A DNA stretch of 64,000 nucleotides from Cyanodermella asteris. Its lineage: Eukaryota > Ascomycota > Lecanoromycetes > Ostropales > Stictidaceae. Made by a program: the position numbers and the translations under genes. The stretch lies in NCBI GenBank assembly GCA_900618795.1, contig UYJD01000006.1:850785-914784 (forward strand), in the 5' to 3' direction. The number at the start of each line of letters is the position of its first letter. Position 1 is the stretch's first letter. Shown here one piece after another: positions 22,548 through 34,075 of this stretch. Under the pieces are notes generated by a model, which saw only the letters and a program-made list of their open reading frames with translations, ran no database searches and was not told the origin of the DNA.

Positions 22548-23591
22548 AGTGGCACTTGAATAGTTACTGAAGGAGTGTATGAGTAGAACAATTACTATTG
22601 AAGCCGTGCCGGGAGTCTTCAACAATCCGGAATGATCTTTGTACGAATGTGAACTTCACTAGTCGGACACCAGCCAACCACAGTGTCTCCACCTACCCGG
22701 TAGTCTGCGCTGAGCGCCTCGCGGGTGATGAAAAAGGTGGGTCACCCTGAGGAAGGCTACAGGCACCAGGCCGCCTGAGCCACCTGGAGATGACGCCTGA
22801 GCCCCGGTGGAATATCCTCCCATCCGCAAGGCGGGTAATCGTAAGTCGTGGCCCACGTATAGTCGAGAACACCTCTTAATATCCCGCGTTAACTACTTAG
22901 ATATCAATTCCTAGCAGTGTGTCATGAGATACGTAGGCCTCGACTTCTACAGGTACCTATAGTATAAGTTGTCGAGGTAGATATAGACGTAGTAGCGTAA
23001 GTAGATGTTCCAGGACTTGCGTAACGACTTTCAATTACCCGCCTTGCCCGCAAGAGCGCGTATGCCTCTCGGGAGATGTGAAGGCCGCTGTAGGGCCGCA
23101 GAAGCGGTTTCCAGGCGAAACAAGGCTAGGAAAGCTACGAGCCTAACTATTCGACATGTTCGCCCAGAGATATACTGTGCTCATACGTAATTATGCAAGG
23201 CTTCTCCTTGGCGTATATTTGTGTTCAAGCGCAAACCGTCTCATCTGCTGAATTCGAAGCTTAATCGGCGCCTTAGCATATTTTATACACGTGATGCGTG
23301 AGTTGCTAGGACGGCCAGTCGAGAAGGGCGCTGAAAAGGGCGCAATCGCATGTGGAAAACGGCGCCCATTTCAACCTCGCCCGTCGTGTCGCCGTTCAAC
23401 ACACCTGGCTTACTGGCCGCTATCAGAAATTACACCAGGGGACTCGACGGGTGGAAGTCTGGCCATATGACGTGCAACGACTGTTGGAGAGTGGTCTTGG
23501 AATGCTCTGATGCGGGCCAGCATGCTGGTTCATTCTTGTGGCCTCATCTATATGCAATATGATACCATTTCGTGCTTTCGTCCTAGCAGCC
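22548..23591. other. Non-coding region holding a MITE-like element
   Basis: About 1 kb without a supported gene. A GC-rich patch at 22660-22826 carries two near-copies of CGCCTGAGCC. It is followed by the 220-base inverted-repeat element (22827-23046) and then ordinary DNA that reaches the 3' end of the MFS gene. Confidence 0.5.
22827..23046. mobile_element. 220-base MITE-like element with ~28-base terminal inverted repeats
   Basis: The left end (22827-22854) and the reverse complement of the right end (23046-23019) agree at 23 of 28 positions: both start CAAGGCGGGTAAT, then share AAGTCGT. The flanks are TCCG (22823-22826) and CCCG (23047-23050), a possible 4-base target duplication with one change. 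The interior is about 42% GC, rich in TA steps, and has no ORF. That base drift could reflect repeat-induced point mutation, so the copy is likely older than the one at 6494. It is non-autonomous. The superfamily is not assigned; no transposase lies in this window. Confidence 0.65.
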
Positions 23592-25172
23592 TCAACCAAG
23601 CTCGTTTCTGCCACTGCGTTCCCTCAACTTTGGGCCATATCGGAAGAGAATAAACGGAATGAAGCAAAGCGCGACTGATACGAAACCCAGCAACGAGCTT
23701 GCCCATCCTATACCTAACCTCTCGTACATCTGTCTCGAAAAGAGGGGAAACGCCATTCCAAACGCATATCTCAACAGTCCATTGGCCGCCAGCGCCGATG
23801 CTCCCAGCGTCGCCCCATACGTGTCGGTCAGATACAGTATACCACTGACAAACACGCACAAGTTACCAAGTGTGAAGAAGGCCGATCCGATGATCGGGAC
23901 AATCCAGTGGACGTCGGCTCTAGACGTCCAGCCAAACCAGAACAGTGCGACGGGAACACAGAAGCAGCCGAACATGGCCGGATATAAACGGTTCTCGGGG
24001 GAAATGCTGGATCTTCCTTCGGCCAGCGCGCGGAAGTGTCTCTTCTTGTAGATGAGTGTGTCGACGGCGAAGATGAGGACGATGGCGAGCCATGCGCCGA
24101 CGAAGAGTCCCAGCCAAGCGAGGCCGAAGATGCCGAGATTGAAGCCATATATTCCCATAAATACCACCGGGAAGGCGCCGAAGAAACCGTAAAAGACGCC
24201 GAAGTTGAACGCAATATACAGAGATATCGAGAACAGGATTGGCTCCGTAAAAAGCATCTTTATCGCGCGCAGGAGGACCACCGTAATGGTCTTCTTCACC
24301 TCTTCCCAACCTCTCTTCCTAACCTCTCTGCTCAGAATGCTCGTGGTTCGACCCAATGGAGTCCCAGATGCCTCCTTGCTCTTCTCCAACCTCTTCTCGC
24401 GAGCTTTAAGCAATGTCGCCTTGTGGGTCTCCTTGAACGGAATGATGTACACGCAACCCAAGACGGACCAAAACAGAATAATCCACTGAGTCCACCGCCA
24501 ATTCGTATTCTCAACCGCAAATCCTCCCATGACTGGTCCAAGAATAGGAGCAAAGAACGCGCATCCCGTATAGATCGAGATGCAGAAGCACCTATGCACA
24601 GGCGGATAAATGTCTGCAATGGTGCCCGACCCAACAGACAGCACCGGGCCCGAGAAGAACCCAGCAAAGAACCGACAAGCCAACAAAGCCGAAAAGTTCT
24701 GACTAAACCCGGCGCCGAGCGTGAATAGCGACGAAGCCAGGAACGTGCTGATGTACACCGGCCGTCTCCCGAGATGCTCGCTCAAGGGAGCAGCCATGAT
24801 GGGCCCGAAGCCGAGGCCCAAGATATAGAGACTGAGTCCGAGCTGCGCTGCCTCTTGCGAAACGCCGAACTCCTCGACCACGCCGCCGATGCCGGATGTG
24901 TAGATGGATGATCCGAGGGTGCAGATGAAGGCGAGGACGGTGGGGACGGAGACATGATAAGACTTTTTGAATGTGGACCAGTTGTAGGGGTTCGCCGGGT
25001 CTGAATCCCAGTCGTCTGTCTTTTGACGGCTGCCGGCTTTCTCTAGCTCGGGGGGAGGTTCTTCGAAGGCGTCTTCTGCCGGTCTGTCCTCTAAGGAGAC
25101 TCGGGTCGCGGAGGATGAAGGTGAGGCCTCCGTATCTCGTGGCGATTCTGGCCTCTCCGGATCTGCCGCCAT
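23592..25172 (-). CDS. MFS transporter, DHA1 (polyamine/drug:H+ antiporter) type
   Basis: Single exon, 526 residues. A charged, Pro/Glu/Ser-rich cytosolic N-terminus (about 1-75) ends in DWDSDPANPYNWSTFKK, a hallmark of fungal DHA1 transporters. Twelve membrane segments follow. The conserved loop LSEHLGRRPVYI is between TM2 and TM3, and the motif-C-like GPVLSVGSGTIAD and GPVMGGF are in the first half. A long central loop has KEASGTPLGRTTSI. The relatives (Tpo1-, Flr1- and CaMdr1-like proteins) export polyamines or drugs at the plasma membrane. The substrate cannot be read from sequence. No biosynthetic cluster genes adjoin. The gene is intact. Confidence 0.9.
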   Translation of the reverse strand: MAADPERPESPRDTEASPSSSATRVSLEDRPAEDAFEEPPPELEKAGSRQKTDDWDSDPANPYNWSTFKKSYHVSVPTVLAFICTLGSSIYTSGIGGVVEEFGVSQEAAQLGLSLYILGLGFGPIMAAPLSEHLGRRPVYISTFLASSLFTLGAGFSQNFSALLACRFFAGFFSGPVLSVGSGTIADIYPPVHRCFCISIYTGCAFFAPILGPVMGGFAVENTNWRWTQWIILFWSVLGCVYIIPFKETHKATLLKAREKRLEKSKEASGTPLGRTTSILSREVRKRGWEEVKKTITVVLLRAIKMLFTEPILFSISLYIAFNFGVFYGFFGAFPVVFMGIYGFNLGIFGLAWLGLFVGAWLAIVLIFAVDTLIYKKRHFRALAEGRSSISPENRLYPAMFGCFCVPVALFWFGWTSRADVHWIVPIIGSAFFTLGNLCVFVSGILYLTDTYGATLGASALAANGLLRYAFGMAFPLFSRQMYERLGIGWASSLLGFVSVALCFIPFILFRYGPKLRERSGRNELG

Positions 25173-27430
25173 GTTCGCAGAGTCTCGGATTTGAAGCTTG
25201 TAGCGTCCAAGTTTGTACTACTGATTGGGACAGATGAGCGTTGGTGCTAGCTCAACACGTCGTCTTCGTCAAGTTCATGTGAGGGGTTGAAGCCCCAGGC
25301 AAGAAAACTTCGTTTGACACCTCCAAATGCATTGGAAAAAGTACATAAACGTGTGACAGGAAATTCGGCACACAAGTATTATAAGCAATTGCCAGCAGCG
25401 AACAACCTGCTGGCGCGCTTGAATCAGCATCTCGAGTTCTTGCCGAGCGCATGAGTATGGATTGCGTCTTCGCGCCGGTTTTGCCGAGGATCAACAAGGT
25501 TGAGTAAGCCGAGTCGTGGGCCGCGCTTGATACCGCCATGCGATGTCCCACGAGCCCGATCTTGCATTTCATCGCATCGTCCCACTGCGGCCAAGTCCCA
25601 AACTGTTATAACTTCACTGGGTCGTGCGGTTACTTCATTGTCACAATGGGAGGAAATTAAATGCTGTTGACGGGCCGTTTCGTGGAGAACACGATACCAC
25701 AAAAGCTGCAATTGCAACATGCGCTGCGCTTCAACCCACCTGTATTTGCTCTTCGTACCTTTTGAGTACCTTTGATACCCTCAGTGGCTGTATTTGGAGG
25801 AGACGATGTTCTCTCGGTTCTCAAGTCGCTATCAGCTTGCCTGCTCGTCGAGTATCTATCGCTTCTCGATTATGTACCATATTTCTGATGCCCAGAAGAA
25901 CTGCGACTGGGTTTTTTCATTTGTTGACTGATAAGTATTACCGGAATTGAAGGCATGGAATTGCTCATGAGCCAGTTTTGGAGGTGCGACCCGACGGGTT
26001 TCCTCTGTACATGCCATTCATCGACACGAACCGAGCAACGAATTGGCAATATGAGCCACGGCCTTGCAGGATTGGACCGGGACGAAGGCTCTCTCGGCAT
26101 GCTGATGGCTGGATCTCAAATATCGAGCACCAGTCCCTGCCTAGCAGGAGCGGGCTCAGGACAACGACGACGAGATGAGGGTGACATAAGAGGCACCACC
26201 TTGTCACGCAAGGCTGGAAGCTGATGCCCAAGGCTGCTGTCATCGGAATGATTCCTGGGGCGTTGTGGCCGAGACGCGGCGACGCTACGGTTGCAATATA
26301 TCTCACCCCTGACCCTCGGTGATATTACCTCGAAGACTGCCTTGCCTTGCCAAGAGTAGCATCCAAACCGCTCACTACACGATCTCCGTGGATGATTTCC
26401 AGGCACATGAGAACGGTCGTTGATGGAACCAGATTACGGACGCTCACGCCTTCGGCAAAGACGTTGGTGAGCACAGTGCCGAAAAGACTCACGTTCGGCG
26501 AATGTCATGCTTGATTATCCGTAGCTCAATGACTTTTGAGAAACTACTGATTGGTAGCCCTGCCGGAACGAGCACTATCCACCTCTTTTGAGACAAGATC
26601 AACTTCCCGTGCCAGATCGGGCAGATGACAGCTCAACGATCTTCCGGTGCAACTGAGACATTGGATCGATCCCCGGTTCCCGTATCAGAACAGCGCTTAT
26701 CGTGGAAGGCGATCGGCCCCTTTGGTACCGAGCTGCCGCTCAAACGGCAGGCGTCGTTTGCAGTGTTGTTCGCCTCGTTTCTGCCAAGCGACGAAACGCA
26801 AATGACAGGACCGGAGGATCCATTCTGAGGATAGACTTTCCGCTCGGTTCGCCTTGAGTGCAGATCACAAAGCGTCGGACTCTAAATTGAAGGGAGCAAT
26901 GATTTGTCACGAGGGGTCTCAGTGCAATACTGACTGGAGCCGAGTACAGCGGACAGAGACATTTATACAAAGCTGCAGCTTGCCTGAAACTAATGCGGCT
27001 GGAGCAGGCACGTCTTTGCCTGATACTTGCCTTCTTTGCCTGAGATCCAAAAACGGCAAGATCTTTGGATACGTTGATTCCGCGGCGCCTGGTGTTTGGG
27101 GCTGAAAGCACGTTTCCATGGCTCTGGACTCATTCTAGGCTCATTGTGGGTCGGACTAAGGATGATTCGGGGCACAACGCTCGATTGAACAGGCATCAGG
27201 GACCGCATGTCTGTGATTCGGCCATCTTGAGCTGACCATATTACGCCACCATAAAACTTAATTCAACGACCATTGATACGAGAACGAGCTTGGCAGATCG
27301 AAGAAACCTTTTGAATGCGATCTATGGATAAACCTGAAAAAACTCCGTTGAAGATAGACGTGCAGTTGTTGCTGGGTAAGGAAACGTGGTTGAAGGCGCT
27401 TTACACGGAAGGAACAATGTCGATTTGAAG
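25173..27430. other. Gene-poor intergenic DNA
   Basis: 2.26 kb with short ORFs in all frames but no recognisable domain, repeat or RNA gene. The left part should include the MFS promoter. I found no long inverted or tandem repeat. Confidence 0.5.
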
Positions 27431-27912
27431 TCATCGGCGTCGACGAATCTGCACTGGCTGATTGATGTAAAAGTCGTCCTGGTCGTAGTCTTGGTGGCTC
27501 ATGCGCTCAGCAGCCTGAGCCTCATACTGCCGGCTAAGGTTTTGAAGGTCGTCGATTTGCGTCTGTCAATTCTGTCAGCCCGTACAGACAGGGCCCGGTA
27601 TTGGTCTCTCACAGGCGAGACTTTGAGAAGCCCCCAGTGATACCAGCTTCCAGACAGCGTGTTCGTCAGCAGACTAAAACTCACCTTTGTAAGAGGACGT
27701 CCCGGAGCTGTGACAAGGTAACCCTCTCTTCCCCTATACGTGTACGGTCTCACGCTAGCCTGTGGCCCAAGATAGAAGTGTACATGAGACATCATGATTT
27801 GTCGACTCAAGCCAAAGCCTGGGACAAAGTAGTCCTTCAGATCCATCTCATGTGAGTAGTATGATCCACTCGAGGTAGAGCTTGAACCACCCGAGTAGTG
27901 TGACGCAGACAT
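27431..27912 (-). CDS. 119-residue conserved-looking protein of unknown function
   Basis: Two exons, 27685-27912 and 27431-27562, with a 122-base GTGAGT..CAG intron, 119 residues. It begins MSASHYSGGSSSTSSGSYYS, a low-complexity Ser/Gly/Tyr start. A structured-looking core follows with the blocks IMMSHVHFYLGP, RPYTYRGREGYLVTAPG and RPLTK. The second exon continues TQIDDLQNLSRQYEAQAAERM and ends in a basic tail (PVQIRRRR). The core reads like a small Pezizomycotina family that I have seen without an assigned function. There is no signal peptide or membrane segment. The splice makes the frame continue smoothly from PLTK into a helical, Gln/Glu-rich segment, which supports it. Confidence 0.65.
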
Positions 27913-29663
27913 TTTGGGCGATAACCGTACAAGACTACTCGAACCAAATACCAGATTCGGCTCGAGCCTGTAGACGATCTTATTTTAACAGATCTGCGCC
28001 CAAGGAAAATACAAATTGGTTTTTCTGATACAGGTGGTTGATTTCCCCCCAGCAATGCAAGAAAGTGAAACAAAGCAGGACTTTTAGGTCGCGAACGAGA
28101 TACAAGCTTCAGTGGATATCATGAAAACGTGTTTTGCACCGTGCACAATGGACTTGTGTGCTATAGGACTGTTGTAGTTGAGGATGCAGGCAGCAACAGG
28201 CAACCATCGGAGCTTGGGACTCTTCTTATAGACAGCAAGGTAGCCCTCACGGTCTCACTGATGCATGGAACATTGAGGGAGATTTTGACTGCTCGTGGGA
28301 CGACGCTGAGATGCAGGGCCACCAATCGCAGACGACGGAAGCCAAAGCCAACACGCAAGCTTCGAAGAGTAACTCTAGGCTAAATTGTCGTAAATATCAA
28401 GGCACGGGACCATGAGCCAGTCGTAACCTGCCAAGGACTAGAGTCAGTTTAGCCGCTTCGGCACTTGGTTTGCAAGGATATTATGCTTGAATTTCGTGGT
28501 ATAGCATCGTGAACTCAGACAAGGTAGGTCGGTGAACATGGCTAAAAGCACGAATTGGCATGATTCGTTGTGTGGCTGCATAAACTGTTTCACTTGGGAA
28601 GGGCTACTAGTAGTAAGCGTGTCGCGGGCTCATGCCGTCGGGTTGGTGACAATTAGAAATCACGAGTTATGCCATGCACAGGAAGAGGCGACGAGGCGCG
28701 ACTGACGACGCTTAAGGTGCCTATTCGGAATTGCCTTTTGCCTTCGAGGCAAGAAAATTTGTGGAGAGTAAATTGCGCTGGGGGGGGCACAGTGGTTGTC
28801 TCAGATCCCGCCCTTGCGCCAGCGCCTGATCCGATCAGTATATGATCACCAGCACTCCCTGAGCACGATTAGCACGACCTCCCTTGTTGCATCTCATGGG
28901 TCATGACGCTCATATATCCTACTTTCAAGGGCCTTCCCAGGTTGAGGGTTTGAGTGAACTTCGGTGAGCTGGGAGCCTCAGAGTATCACACCATCCATGG
29001 CAGCTTCCAGTGACCACAATACGGTAAATGATCGGCGACCTCCCCGCTGAATGGACGCCTTAACAGTAACCAGTTATCACGCTATATCTATCTAGCTTCG
29101 ATCCAGAGTCGCTTGCTGGACCCATTCCTCGAGGCGTTGACCCGCACTACAGAGCATACAATGCTTCGTTGCTAATGGCGACAAGAACACACCAGAAGCC
29201 GGTGGGCTGACAAGTGGGCATTGCACAAGGTGCCTGCTTGGCTAGGGCCGCACTACTGAAGTGCCATGTTCCAATGGCGAGTCACGATGCTTCAAATGCT
29301 ATTAATTCAATGCCACCATCACTGAGCTCTCCATAGGCGGCGCGGAGATTGTCGACCAGCACCAATTCTGCTACGTGTCAGGACGCCACGTCGTGAGACG
29401 ATGCCGAGGTCGCCAGGGCTGTCATAGTGGACGACTAAGATGGCCATTGACCGCTCCTTTCCCGCTCTTCGGTGGACACTGAGGCTGCATCCTGCAAGAG
29501 TGCCGCAACAACAATCTCATGACTTTTCTAACAATTTGCCCTGATGAGTCAGGCGATTCCTGTCCGTGGTGAACGCAAAGACGCTTACCCCTCATGTTTC
29601 TGAAAGGGGCGGTTGATGTGAATGCCCCGCGCCAGCAAGTTTGACCTTGGTAGGTGCAATTGC
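27913..29663. other. Gene-poor intergenic DNA
   Basis: 1.75 kb without a supported gene. It has a G8 run near 28780 and no convincing ORF, repeat or RNA gene. The right end contains the 3' UTR of GET3. Confidence 0.5.
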
Positions 29664-30912
29664 TTACTCGGGAGGTACATATGGTTTTACGAGCATTTCC
29701 GAGAAGCTGCAACACTATCAGTCCACTATCGTGGGAAACGAAGGAGATGGTCCCGCTGCACATACCTTTCCAGCTTGTCCTTGCCCCGAACTTCTTCCGT
29801 CAACAGCGGCATTTTGACGACGTTGAAATCCTCGTATAGTTCGGAGATCTGCTCCAGGTACTTTTTCTGCATCTTCCTACGAGCATTGCATTGCTCGCAG
29901 TCGTTAGCTTTCTTGGGAAACAGGAGCTGGTTGACAACGATGCAGTGAGTGTCGATCTCGTATGAACCGAGCTCCTGGATCATGCGTTCCGTCTCGTAAA
30001 GAGACAAGAATTCGGCGATACAAACACATACGAACGTCGTCATGTCAGCGTTCTTGAACTGGGTGTTCACCTCAGAGATGGTCTCTCTTAGTGATTCCAT
30101 TTTGGAAAGCAAATCGTCCATGCTTTGGCCATTCGGCAGCCCACCCCGCGATCCCATAATAGAATTGAGCATGGGTCCGAACTGAGTCGACAATTGAGAC
30201 AGTTTAGCGAGAGCCTTCTCCAGCACTGTAGGGAACTGGAGAAATCGCAAGGTATGGCCAGTCGGGGCAGTGTCGAAGATGATGACCTCGTAACTGAGCG
30301 ACTTGACTTGTTTCAGGACTTCCGCAAATGACATTGCTTCGTCGACACCCGGAATCTGCCGTCACATAATTAGTACTTGCTGACATTGAGATGCGCCGCA
30401 ACGGCACCGGCGGTAATGGGTGTAGCAAGGGCCATGTTCTGGGTGCTTTGCCGTATGGTGAAAGCTACGCCACCTGAGGCTGACACACTTCAAATGTGTT
30501 AGACCACCATCGGACTTACCGAGAAGGCCAGGTCCTGCATCATGTTGCCCATGCCCCCCATCGCGGCCATGGGGTCTTCTTCGCCGCCGTGCTCCTTGAG
30601 TAGGTCTTGGATAGAGCCGTTGGGGTCAATCTCCATGGCGCTGAGATTGTCGAAGCCGTTGACCAAGCGGGCCTCCTTGCCGAACTTTTGGTTGAATGCA
30701 TCTGACAGGTTGTGCGCGGGATCAGTCGAAATGAGCAATACGGATTTGCGGTGCTTCGCAAGTTGGATGGCCAGGGAGCAGGATGTTGTCGTCTTGCCAA
30801 CACCGCCCTTGCCGCCGACAAAGACCCATCTGAGCGTTTTTTGGTCGAGTAAGGTTTGGAGGGTTGGCTCCATGTCGCCATCCATGTCCATGTCTACCTT
30901 TGCGACTGACAT
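29664..30912 (-). CDS. GET3: Get3, ATPase of the guided entry of tail-anchored proteins pathway
   Basis: Three exons: 30520-30912, 29766-30355 and 29664-29706, 341 residues, as expected. The deviant Walker A is [10 protein letters not shown] (residues 33-42). Switch I is in [10 protein letters not shown] and switch II in [10 protein letters not shown]. The zinc-binding CxxC pair that holds the homodimer together is Cys284 and Cys287 (CEQCNARR). The last 43-base exon supplies the conserved tail [13 protein letters not shown]; read through, the frame would end in unrelated residues, so the 59-base intron is needed. The first intron is long (164 bases). Get3 captures tail-anchored membrane proteins in the cytosol and hands them to Get1/Get2 at the ER. 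Confidence 0.95.
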
Positions 30913-31753
30913 CGTGACCCGTACGAACAAATGTGAAACGTCCGAAAAAGTGCGCAGCGGAAGCAGGCGTCAAGCCGAGAACCGTTGGTTTGTGGAGTCG
31001 GTGATGGATGTGTCACCGCGAGTGTTGATAAAATAGATGATGAGGTTGCGCTGGAGGCAAGATTTCAGGAGCCTCCCAAAAGACTGTTTGCCTGTGCCGC
31101 CGGCAGGATGAGTATGTTAGAAGCAGTTACCGTGCTTTCAAAATCTACCAGGCGCGCGGTGTCCAGCTGCTCGGAACCTGGAGACAAGACTGGCCGTTGC
31201 GCAATGAGTCCTATTATAAAGATGCTTGTGGGAAAGGTTTCACTGTATTCATCTCAGCCGCAAACAAGTTTCCACTGATAGAGAAACAGGTCGAGTTCAT
31301 TCCAGCAGCGTCCACCCCGGAACCCCGCTAACAAACTGCGTCATCTCTCGTCGTCTCCCACGTTCAGGTGACGACTGGTTAACGAACAGGGCCGTGCCCG
31401 CCGAAACACCCGCTATCAGCCCACCAAGGCCACTATCAGCCCAGCGGGGCAGCCACACGTATAGAGAAAAAAAAGTCATACAGCCATGTCTTTCAGCCAA
31501 AATGCGAGCATCACGCTCAGTACAGCCCACCTTCTTCACCACAACTCCCAATTTCAACTCGTCAACATCGGCATCTACGCCCGCTACAGAGCCGCAATCA
31601 GCGCCATTTCCAGCAGCACCAGTAGCAGCAGCCCACCAATCTCTCGACCATCCTCACCTCCTACCACCTCCACCTCACCAGTAGCATCAGCAGCATCGAC
31701 AAGAACACCACCTCCTCCACACCTCAACAACAACAACATCGTCCCCGTCGAAA
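30913..31753. promoter_or_regulatory. Divergent promoter region, GET3 / HIU hydrolase
   Basis: 841 bases. The right third (31480-31750) is rich in CCACC, CAC and AGCAGC runs and probably is the 5' leader of the hydrolase gene. It contains upstream ATGs, for example at 31486. No gene seen. Confidence 0.4.
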
Positions 31754-32173
31754 ATGAGTCTCCAACCATCCGGCTCAACAGCAGCCCCGCAGCGCGATCC
31801 GATCACGACACACGTCCTGGACTCGACGACCGGGCGGCCGGCGGCGGCGGTGCGGGCCACCCTGACCTTCCACGTCACGGACCAGCCCGGCGAGCCGAAT
31901 CCGACCTGGACGGCTTCGACGTCGGCCGCGGACGGTAGGATCAATGCGTGGAGCGGCGGCAGCATCGATCTGAGGGAGACGGTCGAGAAGTTTGCGTCGT
32001 TGAACGCGACGACCCACTGGAGCTTGTCCTTCGATACCGCTTCGTACTGGGGTGCGGGCAAGACCTTTTACCCCGAGGTGGTCATCAAGTTCTTCTTGCA
32101 GCCCGGTGGCGGGCACTATCATGTCCCGCTTTTGCTGGGACCGTGGGGGTACACGACTTATAGAGGTAGCTGA
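31754..32173 (+). CDS. 5-hydroxyisourate hydrolase (transthyretin-like)
   Basis: One exon, 139 residues. Family signatures at both ends are present: ITTHVLDSTTGRPAAAV near the N-terminus (catalytic His) and the terminal tetrapeptide YRGS. HYHVPLLLGPWGYTTYRGS is the classic transthyretin-like C-terminus. The enzyme converts 5-hydroxyisourate, the product of urate oxidase, to OHCU in purine breakdown and works as a homotetramer. No targeting sequence is obvious. The pathway partners (urate oxidase, OHCU decarboxylase) are not in this window. It is convergent with NOP56. Confidence 0.92.
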   Translation: MSLQPSGSTAAPQRDPITTHVLDSTTGRPAAAVRATLTFHVTDQPGEPNPTWTASTSAADGRINAWSGGSIDLRETVEKFASLNATTHWSLSFDTASYWGAGKTFYPEVVIKFFLQPGGGHYHVPLLLGPWGYTTYRGS

Positions 32174-32492
32174 ATGGCTGTCGAGATCGTGCCATTTTGG
32201 AAGTGTATGTGATTTGCTTTTTAAGGCCTCTTAACCATCGGCAAGTTCAAAGACAATGTGTGCTCGACCATGTAGCACAAGGAAAAGCATGTATGACGAA
32301 GTCTGTGGACGAGATATATACAACGATCGTGAGATTCCTAGCGTCTTGTCCGGACCTCATATATGCTGGTGGTACAGAATGTACCCCTTCAGATTCGTCG
32401 CCAGTAACATTTCGAAGATCAGGCAAACAACCGCCTAGCAAGCGCCCAACGCCATTCGCCTCAAACAAAAAGCATCACTCAGGTCCTGTGCA
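32174..32492. other. Convergent 3' region, HIU hydrolase / NOP56
   Basis: 319 bases of likely 3' UTR from both sides. No structure stands out. Confidence 0.4.
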
Positions 32493-34075
32493 TCATTCGT
32501 CACCTCCCTTGCTCTTTCTCTTCTTCTTCTTTTTCTTCTCACCATCTACCTCCATCGCATCGCCATCGACTTGGGAGGCTCGTCGCTTTTTCTTTTCCTC
32601 CTTGCTCTTCTTCTTCCCGGACTTGTCCTTCTTCTCGAGTTTGCGCATGCCTTGGGGCTCCGCATCGGAATCCAGCGCCATGCCGTCCTCGTCATCACCC
32701 TGAATGTCAAGGTCTGCTAATGCTGAGTCCATGGCATTTTTCTGCAAAGTGTCAGCTATGTTATTCTGGATCAGGAGGATATACGTACCATTGCAACTTC
32801 GTTCTTCGTGGGTGCCTGTCCGGTGGAGTAGAACTCGAGTCTCTCCTCGACCTGTCTCTTGAGAGCGTCACCGAACTTGGTGCTGGGTGTCTCTGAGAAG
32901 TTGTCGATTCTGGAGGCAATTGAGCACTTGTTGGCCAGGAATCGTGATATCCTGCCCTTGTTCTTTTGCCCTGCCTTGCCGATGAAACTCGAGTGGTATA
33001 TCAAGCCGTACTTCGGGGTGTTGCCCTTGGTCTTCAGTGCTCTGAACAGTGCCTTCTCGGCACCTAGAATCTGAACTGTAGAAGCTGGGTACTTCGACAG
33101 GTTCGTCAAGCTACCAGCGTGGGATATGAGGCGAGCTCCAACCATCTCACCAATAAGGGCTGCCAAATTCGGTGCAACGATGCCCATCTTCGAGACAAGA
33201 TAGCTGTGCAGGCTCTTTCGGTAGTTGGCCAGGGAGACCACTCGCTTGGCAAAGAGGGTGACGTTGTCCATGTCGACCTCTGTGATGTCGGCGCCCATGC
33301 TTATCTTTGCAGTGTCAATGACGGCCTTCGCGACCTCGCCATCGTCGTTGACGAGCGATGCGATCTCATGAAGGTCATCCTCTGTCAATCGTGTCTTGTT
33401 GCCAATGAAGAGCGCCAATTTGGCATATGTGTGGTTGTCGGAAACGATGCGAACGAGCTCGGGGAAGTGCCAGCCATACCATTCACGGACACGCATCGAG
33501 AAGGTGTTGATGGCCTTGTCGAGATGGTCGAGGGTAGCAATAGCTTGGATGATGTGGTTGTCGTTCTTCTGAACGCTGAACTTGACCCTCGCTCGAGAGT
33601 AGGCATGCCCAAGACCAAGCTGCGCACGCTCGACGTCTCCCTCTTGCAGACCTTTCAGAAGTTTAGGCGCATGCAGGCGGAGACCACGGAGAAGATCTCC
33701 AACCACCTCATTCGTGTCACCGGTCTCGCACTGGATGCCCGGGAAAGCAGCCTTGATGCTTCCAGCCAAGTTCTTGTCGATAACGCCGATAGTGACCTTG
33801 TTCTTCTTGCCGATCTGAGGAAGGTTGAGCTCCAACAGGCTCTTGAGGTAATCCGAGATGACACCTTCAGATGCATCGTTGGCGACGCTTAGAGCTTGCG
33901 CGGCATTCTGGAAAGGCGTGAAGCTGACGAGCTCAACAAGCTTGCCAAATTTTGAGAGATCCTGAACCGAGTTTTCAACCTCTTTCAAGCGGGATCCAAC
34001 AGAGTCCGCTGCCTTCTTGGTCTTGAACAAGGCGATACCAACCGAGGACTCGTGGAGGAGGGCGTCGACAGACAT
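32493..34075 (-). CDS. NOP56: Nop56, box C/D snoRNP core protein
   Basis: Two exons, 32789-34075 and 32493-32741, 47-base intron, 511 residues. The NOP5 N-terminal domain is followed by NOSIC (NHTYAKLALFIGNKTRL) and the Nop RNP-binding domain (MGIVAPNLAALIGEMVGARLI, then HAGSLTNLSKYPASTVQILG). The second exon adds the typical KKE/D-type lysine-rich tail (KKDKSGKKKSKEEKKKRR). Nop56 pairs with Nop58 and fibrillarin to direct rRNA 2'-O-methylation in the nucleolus. The gene is divergent from CCT6 with a 404-base shared promoter. Confidence 0.95.

Noticed and set aside
33119-33892. A 257-residue plus-strand ORF opposite NOP56.
   Set aside because: It is fully antisense to conserved NOP56 sequence and has no motif of its own.
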